Shown: positions 37,620 through 45,865, counted from the stretch's first letter. The stretch is 60,341 nt of DNA from Oscillospiraceae bacterium (GCA_017438745.1 JAFRUS010000009.1:1-60341), one strand, 5' to 3'. Numbers and translations: made by a program. Notes: generated by a model from the sequence alone, not told the origin.

Positions 37620-39191
37620 ATGGCTAAATTAGTAAAATACGACGTTGGCACCAATTTTGACAACAGAATATTTGACATTATCAAAGAATGTGACACAGAG
37701 CACAGAATCAAGAACTTATACGGAAAACTCAAGCAGGATGGTCTTCCGGGCGGTCGTGCCACATCAATAATCTCAGATCTTTCTGATGACCAGTTTGTTC
37801 AGTACATCAAGGACTGCAACAACCTCGGCATCACTTTCAATTATCTTATCAACCCTCTCTGTATGGGTCAGTCTGAATACGATCCTGTAGCAGGAAAGAA
37901 CATCAGAGAAACTATCCACAAGCTCTATGACATGGGCGTTCGTTACTTCACTATCAACTCTCCTTCACTCATCAAGTATGTAAAGAAGGAATTCAGTGAC
38001 GTACAGGTAACACTCGGTCTCTACGCTTACCCTGTATCTATTCAGCAGATCGAATACTGGAGAAACTGGGGCGTTGACGAACTTACTCTCGACCACGCTT
38101 TCAACAGAAACTTCGATCTTCTCAGAACAGTAATGAAGACATACAAGGACAGCGACTTCGCAATGCGAGTTATCGCTAACAACTTCTGTCTTAAGGAATG
38201 TCCATATCGTCTGACCCACGGTGCATTCGTTGGACACTCAGACCCTACTGCTATTTCAATGGACTTCAGCCTTATCAACTGTACATACAGAAAGGTTACA
38301 AATCCAAAGGCTATGCTTACAGCTGAATGGATCAGACCTGAAGATGTTCACTACTATGAAGAACTCGCAGAAGAAACAGGATACAAGAACTTCTCACTCA
38401 AGCTCGTTGACAGAACAAGAGCTACTCCGTTTATCGAACGCGTTGTAAAGGCTTACCTCGCTGAATCATATGACGGAAACCTCCTCGATATCATCAACTG
38501 GCCTGAATCAAAAAATATCGTTCGTGACAGCATCAGCAATTCACCTGCCGGTGCTCCAAACGGTATGCCAGCAGGTGGTCCTCCAATGGGTATGGGTATG
38601 CCAGCAGGCGGTCCTCCGATGGGTATGGGTATGCCGGCAGGCGGCCCTCCGATGGGTATGGGCATGCCGGCAGGCGGTCCTCCGGCAGGTATGGGCATGC
38701 CGGCAGGCGGTCCTCCGGCAGGTATGGGCATGCCGGCAGGCGGTCCTCCGGCAGGTATGGGTATGCCGGCAGGTGGCCCTCCGATGGGTATGCCGGCAGG
38801 TGGCCCTCCGATGGGTATGCCGGCAGGTGGCCCTCCGATGGGTATGCCAGCAGGCGGTCCTCCTCCAGGAGCACCAAGAATCAGATTCATGGAATACATG
38901 AATCCTACATTTGCACCTATCTACGGAAGAGTAATGAACTTCCCTAAGATCTACATCGACAACAAGAAGCTCGACGGATTTATGGATCACTTTGTAAAGC
39001 ACAACTGTGCAAACTCACTCTGTGCAGGAACTATCATCGAAGACGGCATGAAGTGTGACCACGCATGTGACCGCTGCGGTTCATGGGTTGACAAGGTTAT
39101 CTCATACGACAAGGATGAGGTTGAAGCATGGAAACAGGTTGCTGAAACACTCTTAAACGGTCTCCCGTCAGGTGCTCAGTACGAAAGATAA
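37620..39191 (+). CDS. U32-like TIM-barrel protein with Met/Gly/Pro tandem-repeat insert
   Basis: 523 residues. Residues 1-300 look like the TIM-barrel part of peptidase U32 family proteins ('VRYFTINSPSLIKYVKKEF', 'VTLGLYAYPVS', 'LKECPYRLTHGAFVGHS'), with conserved Cys residues. Residues 316-419 are ten tandem units based on MPAGGPPMG, and residues 420-523 resume a folded, Cys-rich domain ('NCANSLCAG', 'CDHACDRCG') that could bind metal or Fe-S. U32 relatives act in tRNA or rRNA hydroxylation or peptide processing; the role here is unknown. Its own strong promoter and a terminator make it monocistronic. Family assignment is moderate; a radical-SAM CxxxCxxC motif is not seen. Confidence 0.65.
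   Translation: MAKLVKYDVGTNFDNRIFDIIKECDTEHRIKNLYGKLKQDGLPGGRATSIISDLSDDQFVQYIKDCNNLGITFNYLINPLCMGQSEYDPVAGKNIRETIHKLYDMGVRYFTINSPSLIKYVKKEFSDVQVTLGLYAYPVSIQQIEYWRNWGVDELTLDHAFNRNFDLLRTVMKTYKDSDFAMRVIANNFCLKECPYRLTHGAFVGHSDPTAISMDFSLINCTYRKVTNPKAMLTAEWIRPEDVHYYEELAEETGYKNFSLKLVDRTRATPFIERVVKAYLAESYDGNLLDIINWPESKNIVRDSISNSPAGAPNGMPAGGPPMGMGMPAGGPPMGMGMPAGGPPMGMGMPAGGPPAGMGMPAGGPPAGMGMPAGGPPAGMGMPAGGPPMGMPAGGPPMGMPAGGPPMGMPAGGPPPGAPRIRFMEYMNPTFAPIYGRVMNFPKIYIDNKKLDGFMDHFVKHNCANSLCAGTIIEDGMKCDHACDRCGSWVDKVISYDKDEVEAWKQVAETLLNGLPSGAQYER
38565..38876 (+). repeat. In-frame tandem repeat (10 units) encoding Met/Gly/Pro-rich linker
   Basis: There are three units of MPAGGPPMGMG (33 bp), three of MPAGGPPAGMG (33 bp), three of MPAGGPPMG (27 bp) and one of MPAGGPPPGAP (33 bp), 312 bp in total. 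Blocks of identical neighbouring units indicate recent unit-wise duplication. The frame is kept throughout. Confidence 0.95.
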
Positions 39192-39230
39192 TTGATCAGT
39201 TAATAAGAAAAATTATCTGATAAAAAATAC

Positions 39231-39265
39231 AGCTGCAGGTTTTTCATAAGCCTGCAGCTTTTTTG
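39231..39265 (+). terminator. Terminator of the U32-like gene
   Basis: AGCTGCAGG (39231-39239) pairs with CCTGCAGCT (39251-39259), then TTTTTG. Confidence 0.88.
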
Positions 39266-39300
39266 TTAGTGTAACATAACAGACCAGCGTCTCCCTAAAA

Positions 39301-39336
39301 CAAAAAACTGCACACGGAAATGAGTGCAGTTTTATT
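39301..39336 (-). terminator. Terminator of the aspartokinase gene
   Basis: AAAACTGCAC (39304-39313) pairs with GTGCAGTTTT (39324-39333); the reverse strand continues TTGTTTT. Confidence 0.8.
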
Positions 39337-39357
39337 TATTTAAATATCGTGATATTC

Positions 39358-40686
39358 TTATTCAGCAGAATCGATAAATGCACTGTAAATGCATCTGATA
39401 GCATCCTCGAAATCACTTTCGCCGATACCAACGATGATGTTAAGTTCGCTTGAACCCTGGTCGATCATCTTGATGTTGATGCGTGCGTGTGAAAGTGCTG
39501 CGAATACTCTTGCAGCTGTACCTCTTGTCTTGTACATTCCGTGACCAACTACTGCGAGGAGAGCAATGTTCTTTTCAATCTCGAGGTGATCAGGATCAAC
39601 TTCCTTTCTGATCTGTGAAAGAACAGCTTCTTCCTTTCCTTCAATTGAAGCAGCATTGAGTACGATACTCATTGTGTCGATACCTGAAGGAATGTGTTCG
39701 AATGAAAGATCGTTCTTGTAGAGGATGTCGAGGATCTTCTTTACGAAACCAACTTCGCTGTTCATCATTGACTTTTCAATGTTGATAGAGCAGAAGCCCT
39801 TCTTGCCGGCAATACCTGTAATAGTTGTCTTGCTTGCTTCTTCGGAATTGTCCTCAGCAACGATCATTGTACCAGGTGCTGAAGGATCGTTTGTATTTCT
39901 GATGTTGATCGGGATACCTGCTGTTCTTACAGGGAAGATAGCGTCTTCGTGAAGAACTGTAGCACCCATGTATGAAAGCTCGCGGAGTTCCTTGTATGTG
40001 ATAGTCTTGATGACCTTAGGATCTTCAACTATTCTCGGGTCAGCGATAAGGAAACCTGAAACGTCTGTCCAGTTCTCATATATCTCAGCGCGTACTGCAC
40101 GTGCGATGATGGAACCTGTAACGTCAGAACCGCCGCGTGAGAAAGTCTTGATAGTGTCGTTGAGTGTGATTCCGTAGAAACCAGGGATTACAGCACATTC
40201 AACGTTCTTGATTCTTTCACGTACAGCTTCAATTGTCTTGTCGAGCATGAATGAGCCGTTGTCGTCAAAGTAGATAACTTCAGCAGCATCGATGAATTCG
40301 TAGCCAAGGTATGCAGCGAGGATGATACCGTTTAAGTATTCACCGCGGCTGGCAGCGTAGTCACGTCCGCTCTTAGCCTTAAGGCAGTATTCGATCTCTT
40401 CGAATTCCTTGTCGAGGCTTAAGTTAAGTCCGAGATCGCTTATGATACCATTGTAACGGTCCTTGATCTTTCCGAACTGATCCTTGATATCTTTTCCGCT
40501 CTTTACAAGCTCGTAGCAGCTGTAGAGCATATCAGTTACCTTGATATCTTCCTTGAATCTCTTGCCCGGTGCTGAAGGAACAACGAACTTTCTCTTTTCG
40601 TCTGACTTGATAATGTCAGCAACTTTTCTGAACTGGTTAGCATCAGCAAGGCTGCTTCCGCCGAATTTTACTACTTTAACGCCCAT
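39358..40686 (-). CDS. lysC: Aspartate kinase
   Basis: 442 residues. It phosphorylates aspartate in the first step towards lysine, threonine and methionine. The kinase domain begins 'VVKFGGSSLAD' and includes 'GRDYAASRGEYLNG' and 'TFSRGGSDVTGSI'. Two C-terminal ACT domains ('GIAGKKGFCSINIEKSMMN', 'LAVVGHGMYKTRGTAARVF') give feedback control by amino acids. No homoserine dehydrogenase domain. RBS AAGGA before the ATG. Its leader carries repeat copy 4. Confidence 0.94.
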   Translation of the reverse strand: MGVKVVKFGGSSLADANQFRKVADIIKSDEKRKFVVPSAPGKRFKEDIKVTDMLYSCYELVKSGKDIKDQFGKIKDRYNGIISDLGLNLSLDKEFEEIEYCLKAKSGRDYAASRGEYLNGIILAAYLGYEFIDAAEVIYFDDNGSFMLDKTIEAVRERIKNVECAVIPGFYGITLNDTIKTFSRGGSDVTGSIIARAVRAEIYENWTDVSGFLIADPRIVEDPKVIKTITYKELRELSYMGATVLHEDAIFPVRTAGIPINIRNTNDPSAPGTMIVAEDNSEEASKTTITGIAGKKGFCSINIEKSMMNSEVGFVKKILDILYKNDLSFEHIPSGIDTMSIVLNAASIEGKEEAVLSQIRKEVDPDHLEIEKNIALLAVVGHGMYKTRGTAARVFAALSHARINIKMIDQGSSELNIIVGIGESDFEDAIRCIYSAFIDSAE

Positions 40687-40720
40687 TAAAAAAACATCCT
40701 TTATACTAAATTTATAATAA

Positions 40721-40818
40721 TCACTGATTAAGTCGCAGATCCGTCTTTGCCGGATCTGCAGGCAGGCAGACTGCGGGGCTTCGCCCCGGTCCCCACGCTG
40801 ATTTATATATAAATCAGC
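40721..40818 (+). repeat. Dispersed three-hairpin repeat, copy 4
   Basis: Left end CACTGATTAAGTC, hairpin A (GCAGATCCG/CGGATCTGC), hairpin B (GCGGGGC/GCCCCGG) and hairpin C (GCTGATTTATATATAAATCAGC, one continuous palindrome read here in two halves). It lies inside the lysC leader, between its promoter and start codon. Confidence 0.85.
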
Positions 40819-40846
40819 ACTTTCACAGTCATGAAACCACTATATT

Positions 40847-40876
40847 ATTATAATAAAAACCAGTGTTTAAAATCAA
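40847..40876 (-). promoter_or_regulatory. Promoter of the aspartokinase gene
   Basis: Reverse strand TTGATT, 18 bp, TATAAT. Transcription from here would carry the inverted repeat copy 4 in the 5' UTR. No lysine riboswitch core is recognised. Confidence 0.6.
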
Positions 40877-40960
40877 TAGATATATAATATGAATTTCCAA
40901 AAATTATAACCTGTATTTTTGTCAAATACGACTGTTCTTTTCAGAAAAACAACATTCACA

Positions 40961-41001
40961 CAAAAAAGGACACGCACTCACTTAAAGTGCATGTCCTTTC
41001 T
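40961..41001 (-). terminator. Terminator of the alanine racemase gene
   Basis: AAAGGACACGCACT pairs with AGTGCATGTCCTTT (40986-40999, one mismatch); TTTTTTGTG follows on the reverse strand. Repeat copy 5 lies between the gene and this stem. Confidence 0.8.
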
Positions 41002-41010
41002 GTACGCTTA

Positions 41011-41098
41011 AAAACAGTGATTAAACCGGAAATCCGGCTTCGCCGGATTTCCGGAGGAGGGATTTACGGGGCTTCGCCCCGTACCCCGCACTGATCTA
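41011..41098 (+). repeat. Dispersed three-hairpin repeat, copy 5 (right end cut)
   Basis: Left end CAGTGATTAAACC, hairpin A (GGAAATCCGGC/GCCGGATTTCC), hairpin B (ACGGGGC/GCCCCGT) and only the first half of hairpin C (CACTGATCTA), which abuts the stop codon of the racemase gene. Confidence 0.82.
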
Positions 41099-42226
41099 TT
41101 ATTCTTCGTATATTCTGGGAACTCGTTTTGAAATGCCGCAAACTACCTCGTATCCGATGGTTCCATACCATGAAGCAAGTTCGTCTGCTGTTATTATATC
41201 GTCGCCGTCCCTGCCGATAAGTGTGACCGTGTCACCCGGTTTGGCATCGATGCCTGTGACATCTATCATGATCTGATCCATGCATACACGTCCGACTATC
41301 GGGCAGCGTTTTCCTTTAAGAAGGACTTTTCCCTTTGAGGAAAGAAGTCTTGAATATCCGTCGGCGTATCCGACTGTAACGGTTGCTATCCTGCGGTTTT
41401 CAGAAGCGGTGTAAGTTCTTCCGTAACTTATGCAGTCACCCGGTTCGACCGTCTTTACATATGAAATGACAGCCTTGAGTTCCATTACCGGTTCAACCTT
41501 GTAAGGCAACGGAAGCGGATAGTTAGGAAGCAGTCCGTACATCGTGATGCCTATTCTTGCAAGTGTGCTTACTCCGTCAAAATGATAGGCAGCACCGGCA
41601 CTGTTGAGGAAGTGTACATGTTTAAGCTTTGTTCCGCGGTTTGCAAGCTCACTGTAAACACCTTTTATGAACTCAGCCTGCTTTTCAGTATATTTCACGT
41701 TTTCAGGATCATCACTGTCTGCAACCGCAAAGTGTGTGAACAGTCCCTCTGCAGCAATATTTTCAAGTGAAGCTATCCTTTCAGCACAGTCCGCGCACTC
41801 AGAGACGGTTTTAAACTTAAGTCCTATTCTGCCCATACCGGTGTCGAGTTTTATATGGCATCTTACCGGCGAAGGAGCGAGTCTGTTAAGTTCCTTAGCG
41901 TAATCTTCCGAAACTGCACACTGAATAATGTTGTACTTTATAAGCTCGTCGGCATATTCCGGAGGCGTATATCCGAGAATAAGGATCTCGCAGTCAGAAA
42001 TAAGATCCCTGACGCTTATCGCCTCATCAAGGTTGGAAACCGCAAAGTAACGTATGCCTGTACTGTAAAGCTTCTTTATTACCTCATTTTCACCGTGACC
42101 GTAAGCATCTGCCTTGACAACAGCCATTATTTCCGTGGATGATGAAAGATGCTGCTTTATAGTATTTATATTTCTTTCGAGTCCGGCAAGATCTATTCTC
42201 GCCCATGCTCTTTTATGATTTTTCAA
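41099..42226 (-). CDS. alr: Alanine racemase
   Basis: 375 residues. PLP enzyme that makes D-alanine for peptidoglycan. The PLP-lysine motif is 'AVVKADAYGHG' (Lys about residue 38); the catalytic Tyr region is 'ARIGITMYGLLP' and the C-terminal signature is 'GRVCMDQIMIDVT'. Translation starts at a TTG (42224-42226) after AAGGAG. The stop codon directly abuts repeat copy 5. Confidence 0.95.
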   Translation of the reverse strand: MKNHKRAWARIDLAGLERNINTIKQHLSSSTEIMAVVKADAYGHGENEVIKKLYSTGIRYFAVSNLDEAISVRDLISDCEILILGYTPPEYADELIKYNIIQCAVSEDYAKELNRLAPSPVRCHIKLDTGMGRIGLKFKTVSECADCAERIASLENIAAEGLFTHFAVADSDDPENVKYTEKQAEFIKGVYSELANRGTKLKHVHFLNSAGAAYHFDGVSTLARIGITMYGLLPNYPLPLPYKVEPVMELKAVISYVKTVEPGDCISYGRTYTASENRRIATVTVGYADGYSRLLSSKGKVLLKGKRCPIVGRVCMDQIMIDVTGIDAKPGDTVTLIGRDGDDIITADELASWYGTIGYEVVCGISKRVPRIYEE

Positions 42227-42244
42227 AAGAATACGCTCCTTGTC

Positions 42245-42273
42245 TTGATATTTGTGCTTGATTATGATAAAAT
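42245..42273 (+). promoter_or_regulatory. Promoter of the SLOG-domain gene
   Basis: TTGATA, 17 bp, TAAAAT. It lies within the short divergent spacer shared with alr. Confidence 0.65.
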
Positions 42274-42342
42274 AGTGTATTGAGAGATACTATTTATACT
42301 AATAAAATATATCTGAAGTTTGTATTTCAGGGAGATAATAAT

Positions 42343-42882
42343 TTGACAGAAAAAGCAGTTTGTTTTTCAGGACACCGGCCGGAAAAGCTTCCGGGCAGAG
42401 GTGATGCCGGCAGATCTGAAACAGTTTTTATCAAAGATCTGCTCCACACCAAAATCGAACAGAGCATTCACGAAGGATATACAAAATTCTATTCGGGTGT
42501 TGCAAGAGGAATTGACCTCTGGGCGGCACAGGCCGTACTTGATCTGAAGGAAAAGTATCCTGACATTAAACTTTTCTGTGTCAAACCTGTTGAAAACCAG
42601 GGAGATAATTTTCCCGAAGAGGACAGACTTGTTTATGAATCGGTTATAAGCCGTGCTGACTCTGTTTTATGCACATCAGCCGGTTACAGCAAAGACTGCT
42701 ACGCTATCCGCAACCGCTACATGGTTGAAAACTCCGAAAAGCTTATCGCTTTCGTAAACAACTACCGGAGCGGTACCGGTCAGACTATCAACTATGCCCG
42801 CAGAACGGGGCTCATAACTGACATCACCGATCTTTCAGACATTGCGTTCAACATGAAGTACAAACAGCTTGAATTTGAATAA
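42343..42882 (+). CDS. SLOG-domain (DUF1273/YpsA-like) protein
   Basis: 179 residues from a TTG at 42343 (AGGGAGA upstream); an ATG-initiated longer frame at 42280 overlaps the promoter. Motifs typical of the DprA/LOG-like Rossmann fold of the DUF1273 family are 'VCFSGHRPEKLPG', 'FYSGVARGIDLWAA' and 'YAIRNRYMVENSEKLIAFV'. Members probably bind nucleotides or nucleic acids; Bacillus YpsA affects cell division. Exact function unknown. Confidence 0.82.
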   Translation: MTEKAVCFSGHRPEKLPGRGDAGRSETVFIKDLLHTKIEQSIHEGYTKFYSGVARGIDLWAAQAVLDLKEKYPDIKLFCVKPVENQGDNFPEEDRLVYESVISRADSVLCTSAGYSKDCYAIRNRYMVENSEKLIAFVNNYRSGTGQTINYARRTGLITDITDLSDIAFNMKYKQLEFE

Positions 42883-42976
42883 AACGCTTTACAGTATATT
42901 ATACTACTTTGAAACTGCTTTGTAAAGAAAGCTATCAACTAAAGTTTTAAACATTATTCTTTCAACTTCTCAACAT

Positions 42977-43001
42977 AGTTTTCAACCACATGTTGAAAAC
43001 T
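42977..43001. promoter_or_regulatory. Perfect inverted repeat upstream of the LCP-like gene
   Basis: AGTTTTCAAC-CACAT-GTTGAAAACT: 10-bp arms, 85 bp before the ATG of the next gene. A candidate operator; no T tract follows. Confidence 0.5.
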
Positions 43002-43085
43002 CATGAAAAATAATGTTGATTTATAGAAAACCAGTATTACAGCGTTTGCGGTGGTACTGAAAAACTTCTACCGGAGGACTCAACA

Positions 43086-43937
43086 ATGGCATTGTTTAAA
43101 AAAAGAAAAAAAGAAAGTGTGGCTATACCTTTTCTCATAAGCATGGTAATAACCCTTCTCGTGATCGGTATACCGGTCTTCAGTCTCTATAACCAGAAGG
43201 TAAACAAAAACATGGGAAGCAACGGCGAGACCGCTGATTCGGTTTTCATGCCTACTGAAGCAAATGACACGACCATACTTTTCTCATACACACCGAACGA
43301 CAAATCACTCCGTCCGTCGTTCATGATCCTGCGTACATCCGCAATGAGTAAATCACTCACATTCATTCCTGTTTCAAATGATCTTCTCTGCGGAAGCGAC
43401 AAGATGGTCAATATCTTCAAAAAGGGCGGTATCATCGAGCTTACCAAGGCTGTCAATAAGACATTTGACACAAAGATCGACAGATATGTAAACTTCGATG
43501 ACAATTCACTTTCCGTACTCTGCGACGCTCTCGGCGGTGTAAACTTCAATATTCCTGAAGGCCTCAAGGGACTTAACGCAGGAACACAGTACAACGATTC
43601 ATCATTCATCATTGCGATCATTACCAACCCTAAGTACGCTGAAGATGCACGTACAGTTGCACTCGGCAACATCTTCGCCGATATGCTCGGAGGAACCACA
43701 ACAAAGATCACAGCAGACATGCTCGAATATGCTTACGAAAAGGATATCGACCTGGTTGAAACTGATATAACAGCTCTTGACTATGAAAACCAGAAGAAGG
43801 CTGTCGAATACATATTCAGTTCAACACAGTACGTTTCAACTTACCGTGTACCTGCTGCCAAGGGAAATGCCGAACAGGGACTCAGCCTCGACAAGGATGC
43901 ACTCAAACAGCTCAAAGCTGATTCAGGACTTAAATAA
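43086..43937 (+). CDS. Divergent LytR-CpsA-Psr (LCP) domain protein
   Basis: 283 residues: a basic cytoplasmic start, one transmembrane helix (about 13-34, 'AIPFLISMVITLLVIGIPVF'), then an extracellular domain with LCP-like segments ('GGIIELTKAVNKTFDTKIDRYVNFDD', read in parts, and 'ALGGVNFNIPEGL'). LCP enzymes attach teichoic acids or capsule to peptidoglycan. The usual 'SIPRDT' strand is 'FIPVSND' here, so the key Arg is absent and transferase activity is uncertain. A hairpin separates it from tatD. Confidence 0.72.
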   Translation: MALFKKRKKESVAIPFLISMVITLLVIGIPVFSLYNQKVNKNMGSNGETADSVFMPTEANDTTILFSYTPNDKSLRPSFMILRTSAMSKSLTFIPVSNDLLCGSDKMVNIFKKGGIIELTKAVNKTFDTKIDRYVNFDDNSLSVLCDALGGVNFNIPEGLKGLNAGTQYNDSSFIIAIITNPKYAEDARTVALGNIFADMLGGTTTKITADMLEYAYEKDIDLVETDITALDYENQKKAVEYIFSSTQYVSTYRVPAAKGNAEQGLSLDKDALKQLKADSGLK

Positions 43938-43942
43938 AAAAC

Positions 43943-43970
43943 AATGGCTGCCGCATGGCAGCCATTTTAC
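43943..43970 (+). terminator. Hairpin between the LCP-like gene and tatD
   Basis: AATGGCTGCC (43943-43952) pairs with GGCAGCCATT (43957-43966), then TTACG. The short T run suggests partial termination, leaving some read-through to tatD. Confidence 0.6.
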
Positions 43971-43987
43971 GCGGAAGGATAATAAAC

Positions 43988-44764
43988 ATGTATTCTGATA
44001 TTTTTGACACTCACTCACACTATACCGACCCGGCTTTTGATGAAGACAGAATGGATGTTATAAAAAACATTCACGAAAACTGCGGTGTAAAGTACATCAT
44101 GCTCGCCGTTTCAAGTTACGAGGATTCAGTTCGTTCACTGGAACTCAGCCGTAACTTCGACTTCATGTACTGTGCAGCCGGAATACATCCGGAATGCGTT
44201 GACACTGCCGAAGGCGACTACATAGAAAAACTTGAAAAACTCATAACCGAAAACCGTGACAAGATAAAGGCAGTAGGCGAGATAGGCCTTGACTACCACT
44301 ATGAAGGCTTTGACCGTGAAAAGCAGATCGAAGTTTACTCACGCCAGCTTGAACTTGCGAAGAAACTTGATCTTCCTGTTATAATACACGCACGCGAAGC
44401 AACGAAGGACAACATGGACATTTTAAGAAAATATCGTCCTTCAAAAGGCGTTGTACACTGCTTCTCAGGCTCTGCTGAAACAGCAAAGGAAGTTATTAAT
44501 CTCGGTCTTCACATAAGCTTTACAGGCGTTCTCACTTTCAAAAATGCCAAGAAGGCACTGGAAGCTCTCAAGGAAGTTCCGGCAGACAGGCTCATGCTTG
44601 AAACAGACTGTCCGTACATGGCACCTGTACCGTTCCGCGGCAAGCTCTGTGACAGCTCGATGATAGCCTATACAGCTGAAAAAGCAGCTGAAGTCCTTGG
44701 ATGGGATACACAGGAACTCATAAACAAGACATGTGAAAACGGACTTAAATTCTTCAGAATCTAA
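43988..44764 (+). CDS. tatD: TatD family metal-dependent DNase
   Basis: 258 residues. TIM-barrel hydrolase with 'FDTHSHYTDPAF' (HxH metal site), 'VGEIGLDYHYEG', 'PVIIHAREAT', 'GVVHCFSGS' and 'LETDCPYMAPVPFRGK'. It probably acts in DNA repair or degradation. The start is set at 43988, with GGAAGGA upstream; the frame is open into the preceding hairpin. Confidence 0.92.
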   Translation: MYSDIFDTHSHYTDPAFDEDRMDVIKNIHENCGVKYIMLAVSSYEDSVRSLELSRNFDFMYCAAGIHPECVDTAEGDYIEKLEKLITENRDKIKAVGEIGLDYHYEGFDREKQIEVYSRQLELAKKLDLPVIIHAREATKDNMDILRKYRPSKGVVHCFSGSAETAKEVINLGLHISFTGVLTFKNAKKALEALKEVPADRLMLETDCPYMAPVPFRGKLCDSSMIAYTAEKAAEVLGWDTQELINKTCENGLKFFRI

Positions 44765-44855
44765 GAAAACACTGTTAAATCGACAATTCTGCTTCGCCGG
44801 ATTGCCGGAATGAGGATATTAGAGGCTTCGTCCAGATTCCTCACACTGTAAATTA
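44765..44855 (+). repeat. Dispersed three-hairpin repeat, copy 6 (decayed)
   Basis: It starts directly after the tatD stop with AAAACACTGTTAAATC, then GCTTCGCCGG and AGGCTTCGTCC, recognisable cores of hairpins A and B whose stems now carry several mismatches. Hairpin C is largely lost. It reads as an old, unselected copy. Confidence 0.7.
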
Positions 44856-44866
44856 TAAGTAAATGC

Positions 44867-44906
44867 AAAAAAGAACTGCTCTCCGAAAGGGGAACAGTTC
44901 TTTTCT
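44867..44906. terminator. Bidirectional terminator between tatD and recR
   Basis: AAAAAAGAACTG pairs with CAGTTCTTTT (44895-44904), with T/A runs on both sides. It serves tatD on plus and recR on minus. Confidence 0.8.
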
Positions 44907-45511
44907 TATATCTCATTTCTGTTTTCAATAGCACGGAACAGCGTGATCTCATCGGCATATTCAAGCACACCGCCGACAGGAAGTCCGAAAGCAAGTCTCG
45001 TGACTTTTATTCCGGCTGGTTTTATAAGCCTTGAAATATACATCGCTGTTGCATCGCCCTCAACCGTAGGGTTGGTGGCCATTATTACTTCTGATATCTC
45101 AGGATCAGCCTGTAAACGGGCTACAAGTTCCTTTATACGGAGCTTGTCAGGTGTTATACCGTCGATCGGTGAAATAAGTCCGTGGAGCACATGATAAAGT
45201 CCGTTATACTCGCCGGTCCTCTCGATCGCAGTAACGTCCTTCGGTCCTTCGACAACACAAATGATCTTTTTGTTTCTTCGTGTATCACTGCACAGAGGGC
45301 AGACCTCGCGGTCCGTCATGTTCTGACACACGGAGCAGAGCCTTACTTTTTTCTTGACGTTTATCAGAGCCTCGGCAAAGTCGTTTACTTCACCTTCAGA
45401 CATTGATGTTACGTGATATGCAAGGCGCTGAGCCGTCTTCATTCCTATACCGGGAAGACGGGCAAACTGCTCTGCCAGAAGAACTATCGGCAGTGCGTTC
45501 GATTCAGCCAT
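44906..45511 (-). CDS. recR: Recombination protein RecR
   Basis: 201 residues. Helix-hairpin-helix 'LPGIGMKTAQRLAYH', zinc finger 'CSVCQNMTDREVCPLC' and a Toprim domain ('ICVVEGPKDVTAIERTG', 'ATNPTVEGDATAMYI'). It works with RecO/RecF in gap repair. Last gene of dnaX-ybaB-recR, three bases after ybaB. Confidence 0.96.
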   Translation of the reverse strand: MAESNALPIVLLAEQFARLPGIGMKTAQRLAYHVTSMSEGEVNDFAEALINVKKKVRLCSVCQNMTDREVCPLCSDTRRNKKIICVVEGPKDVTAIERTGEYNGLYHVLHGLISPIDGITPDKLRIKELVARLQADPEISEVIMATNPTVEGDATAMYISRLIKPAGIKVTRLAFGLPVGGVLEYADEITLFRAIENRNEI

Positions 45512-45514
45512 TTA

Positions 45515-45865
45515 TCAGAATAAGCCTGGGAGTGAAACTCCGCCAGTGATCTTAGACATTTCTTCTTCAGTTGTATTTTCAATCTGTTCGATAGCTTCGT
45601 TTACAGCTGCAGTTACAAGATCCTGGATCATTTCAACGTCGCCTTCCTTAACAACTTCAGGCTTGATTGTAAGTGACTTGATTGTCTTCTTACCTGAGAG
45701 GACAACTTCTACCTGTCCGCCGCCAACAGTTGCTGTGAATTCACGTTCTTCGATATCATCCTGAAGCTTTGTGATCTCATCCTGCATCTTCTGAGCCTGC
45801 TTGATCATTGCGTTCATGTTCTGGGCTCCGCCGCCCATGTTCTGCTTTGGTACTCTTGCTTTCAT
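45515..45865 (-). CDS. YbaB/EbfC nucleoid-associated protein
   Basis: 116 residues. DNA-binding dimer; 'MNAMIKQAQKMQDEITKLQ' starts the conserved helix, followed by 'FTATVGGGQVEVVLSGKK' and the acidic C-terminal helix. Its place between dnaX and recR is conserved across bacteria. RBS AAAGGAG. Confidence 0.93.
   Translation of the reverse strand: MKARVPKQNMGGGAQNMNAMIKQAQKMQDEITKLQDDIEEREFTATVGGGQVEVVLSGKKTIKSLTIKPEVVKEGDVEMIQDLVTAAVNEAIEQIENTTEEEMSKITGGVSLPGLF

Noticed and set aside
38565..38876. CRISPR array
   Set aside because: Repeat units are contiguous, encode protein in frame and have no unique spacers; no cas genes are present. No other region shows spaced repeats.
38453..38901. Long open frames with repetitive proteins on other frames of the U32-like gene repeat
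   Set aside because: They are by-products of the tandem repeat, whose 33- and 27-bp units keep all frames open; they have no RBS or family.
40687..40846. Lysine riboswitch before aspartokinase
   Set aside because: The stretch is mostly repeat copy 4; no conserved L-box features were recognised.
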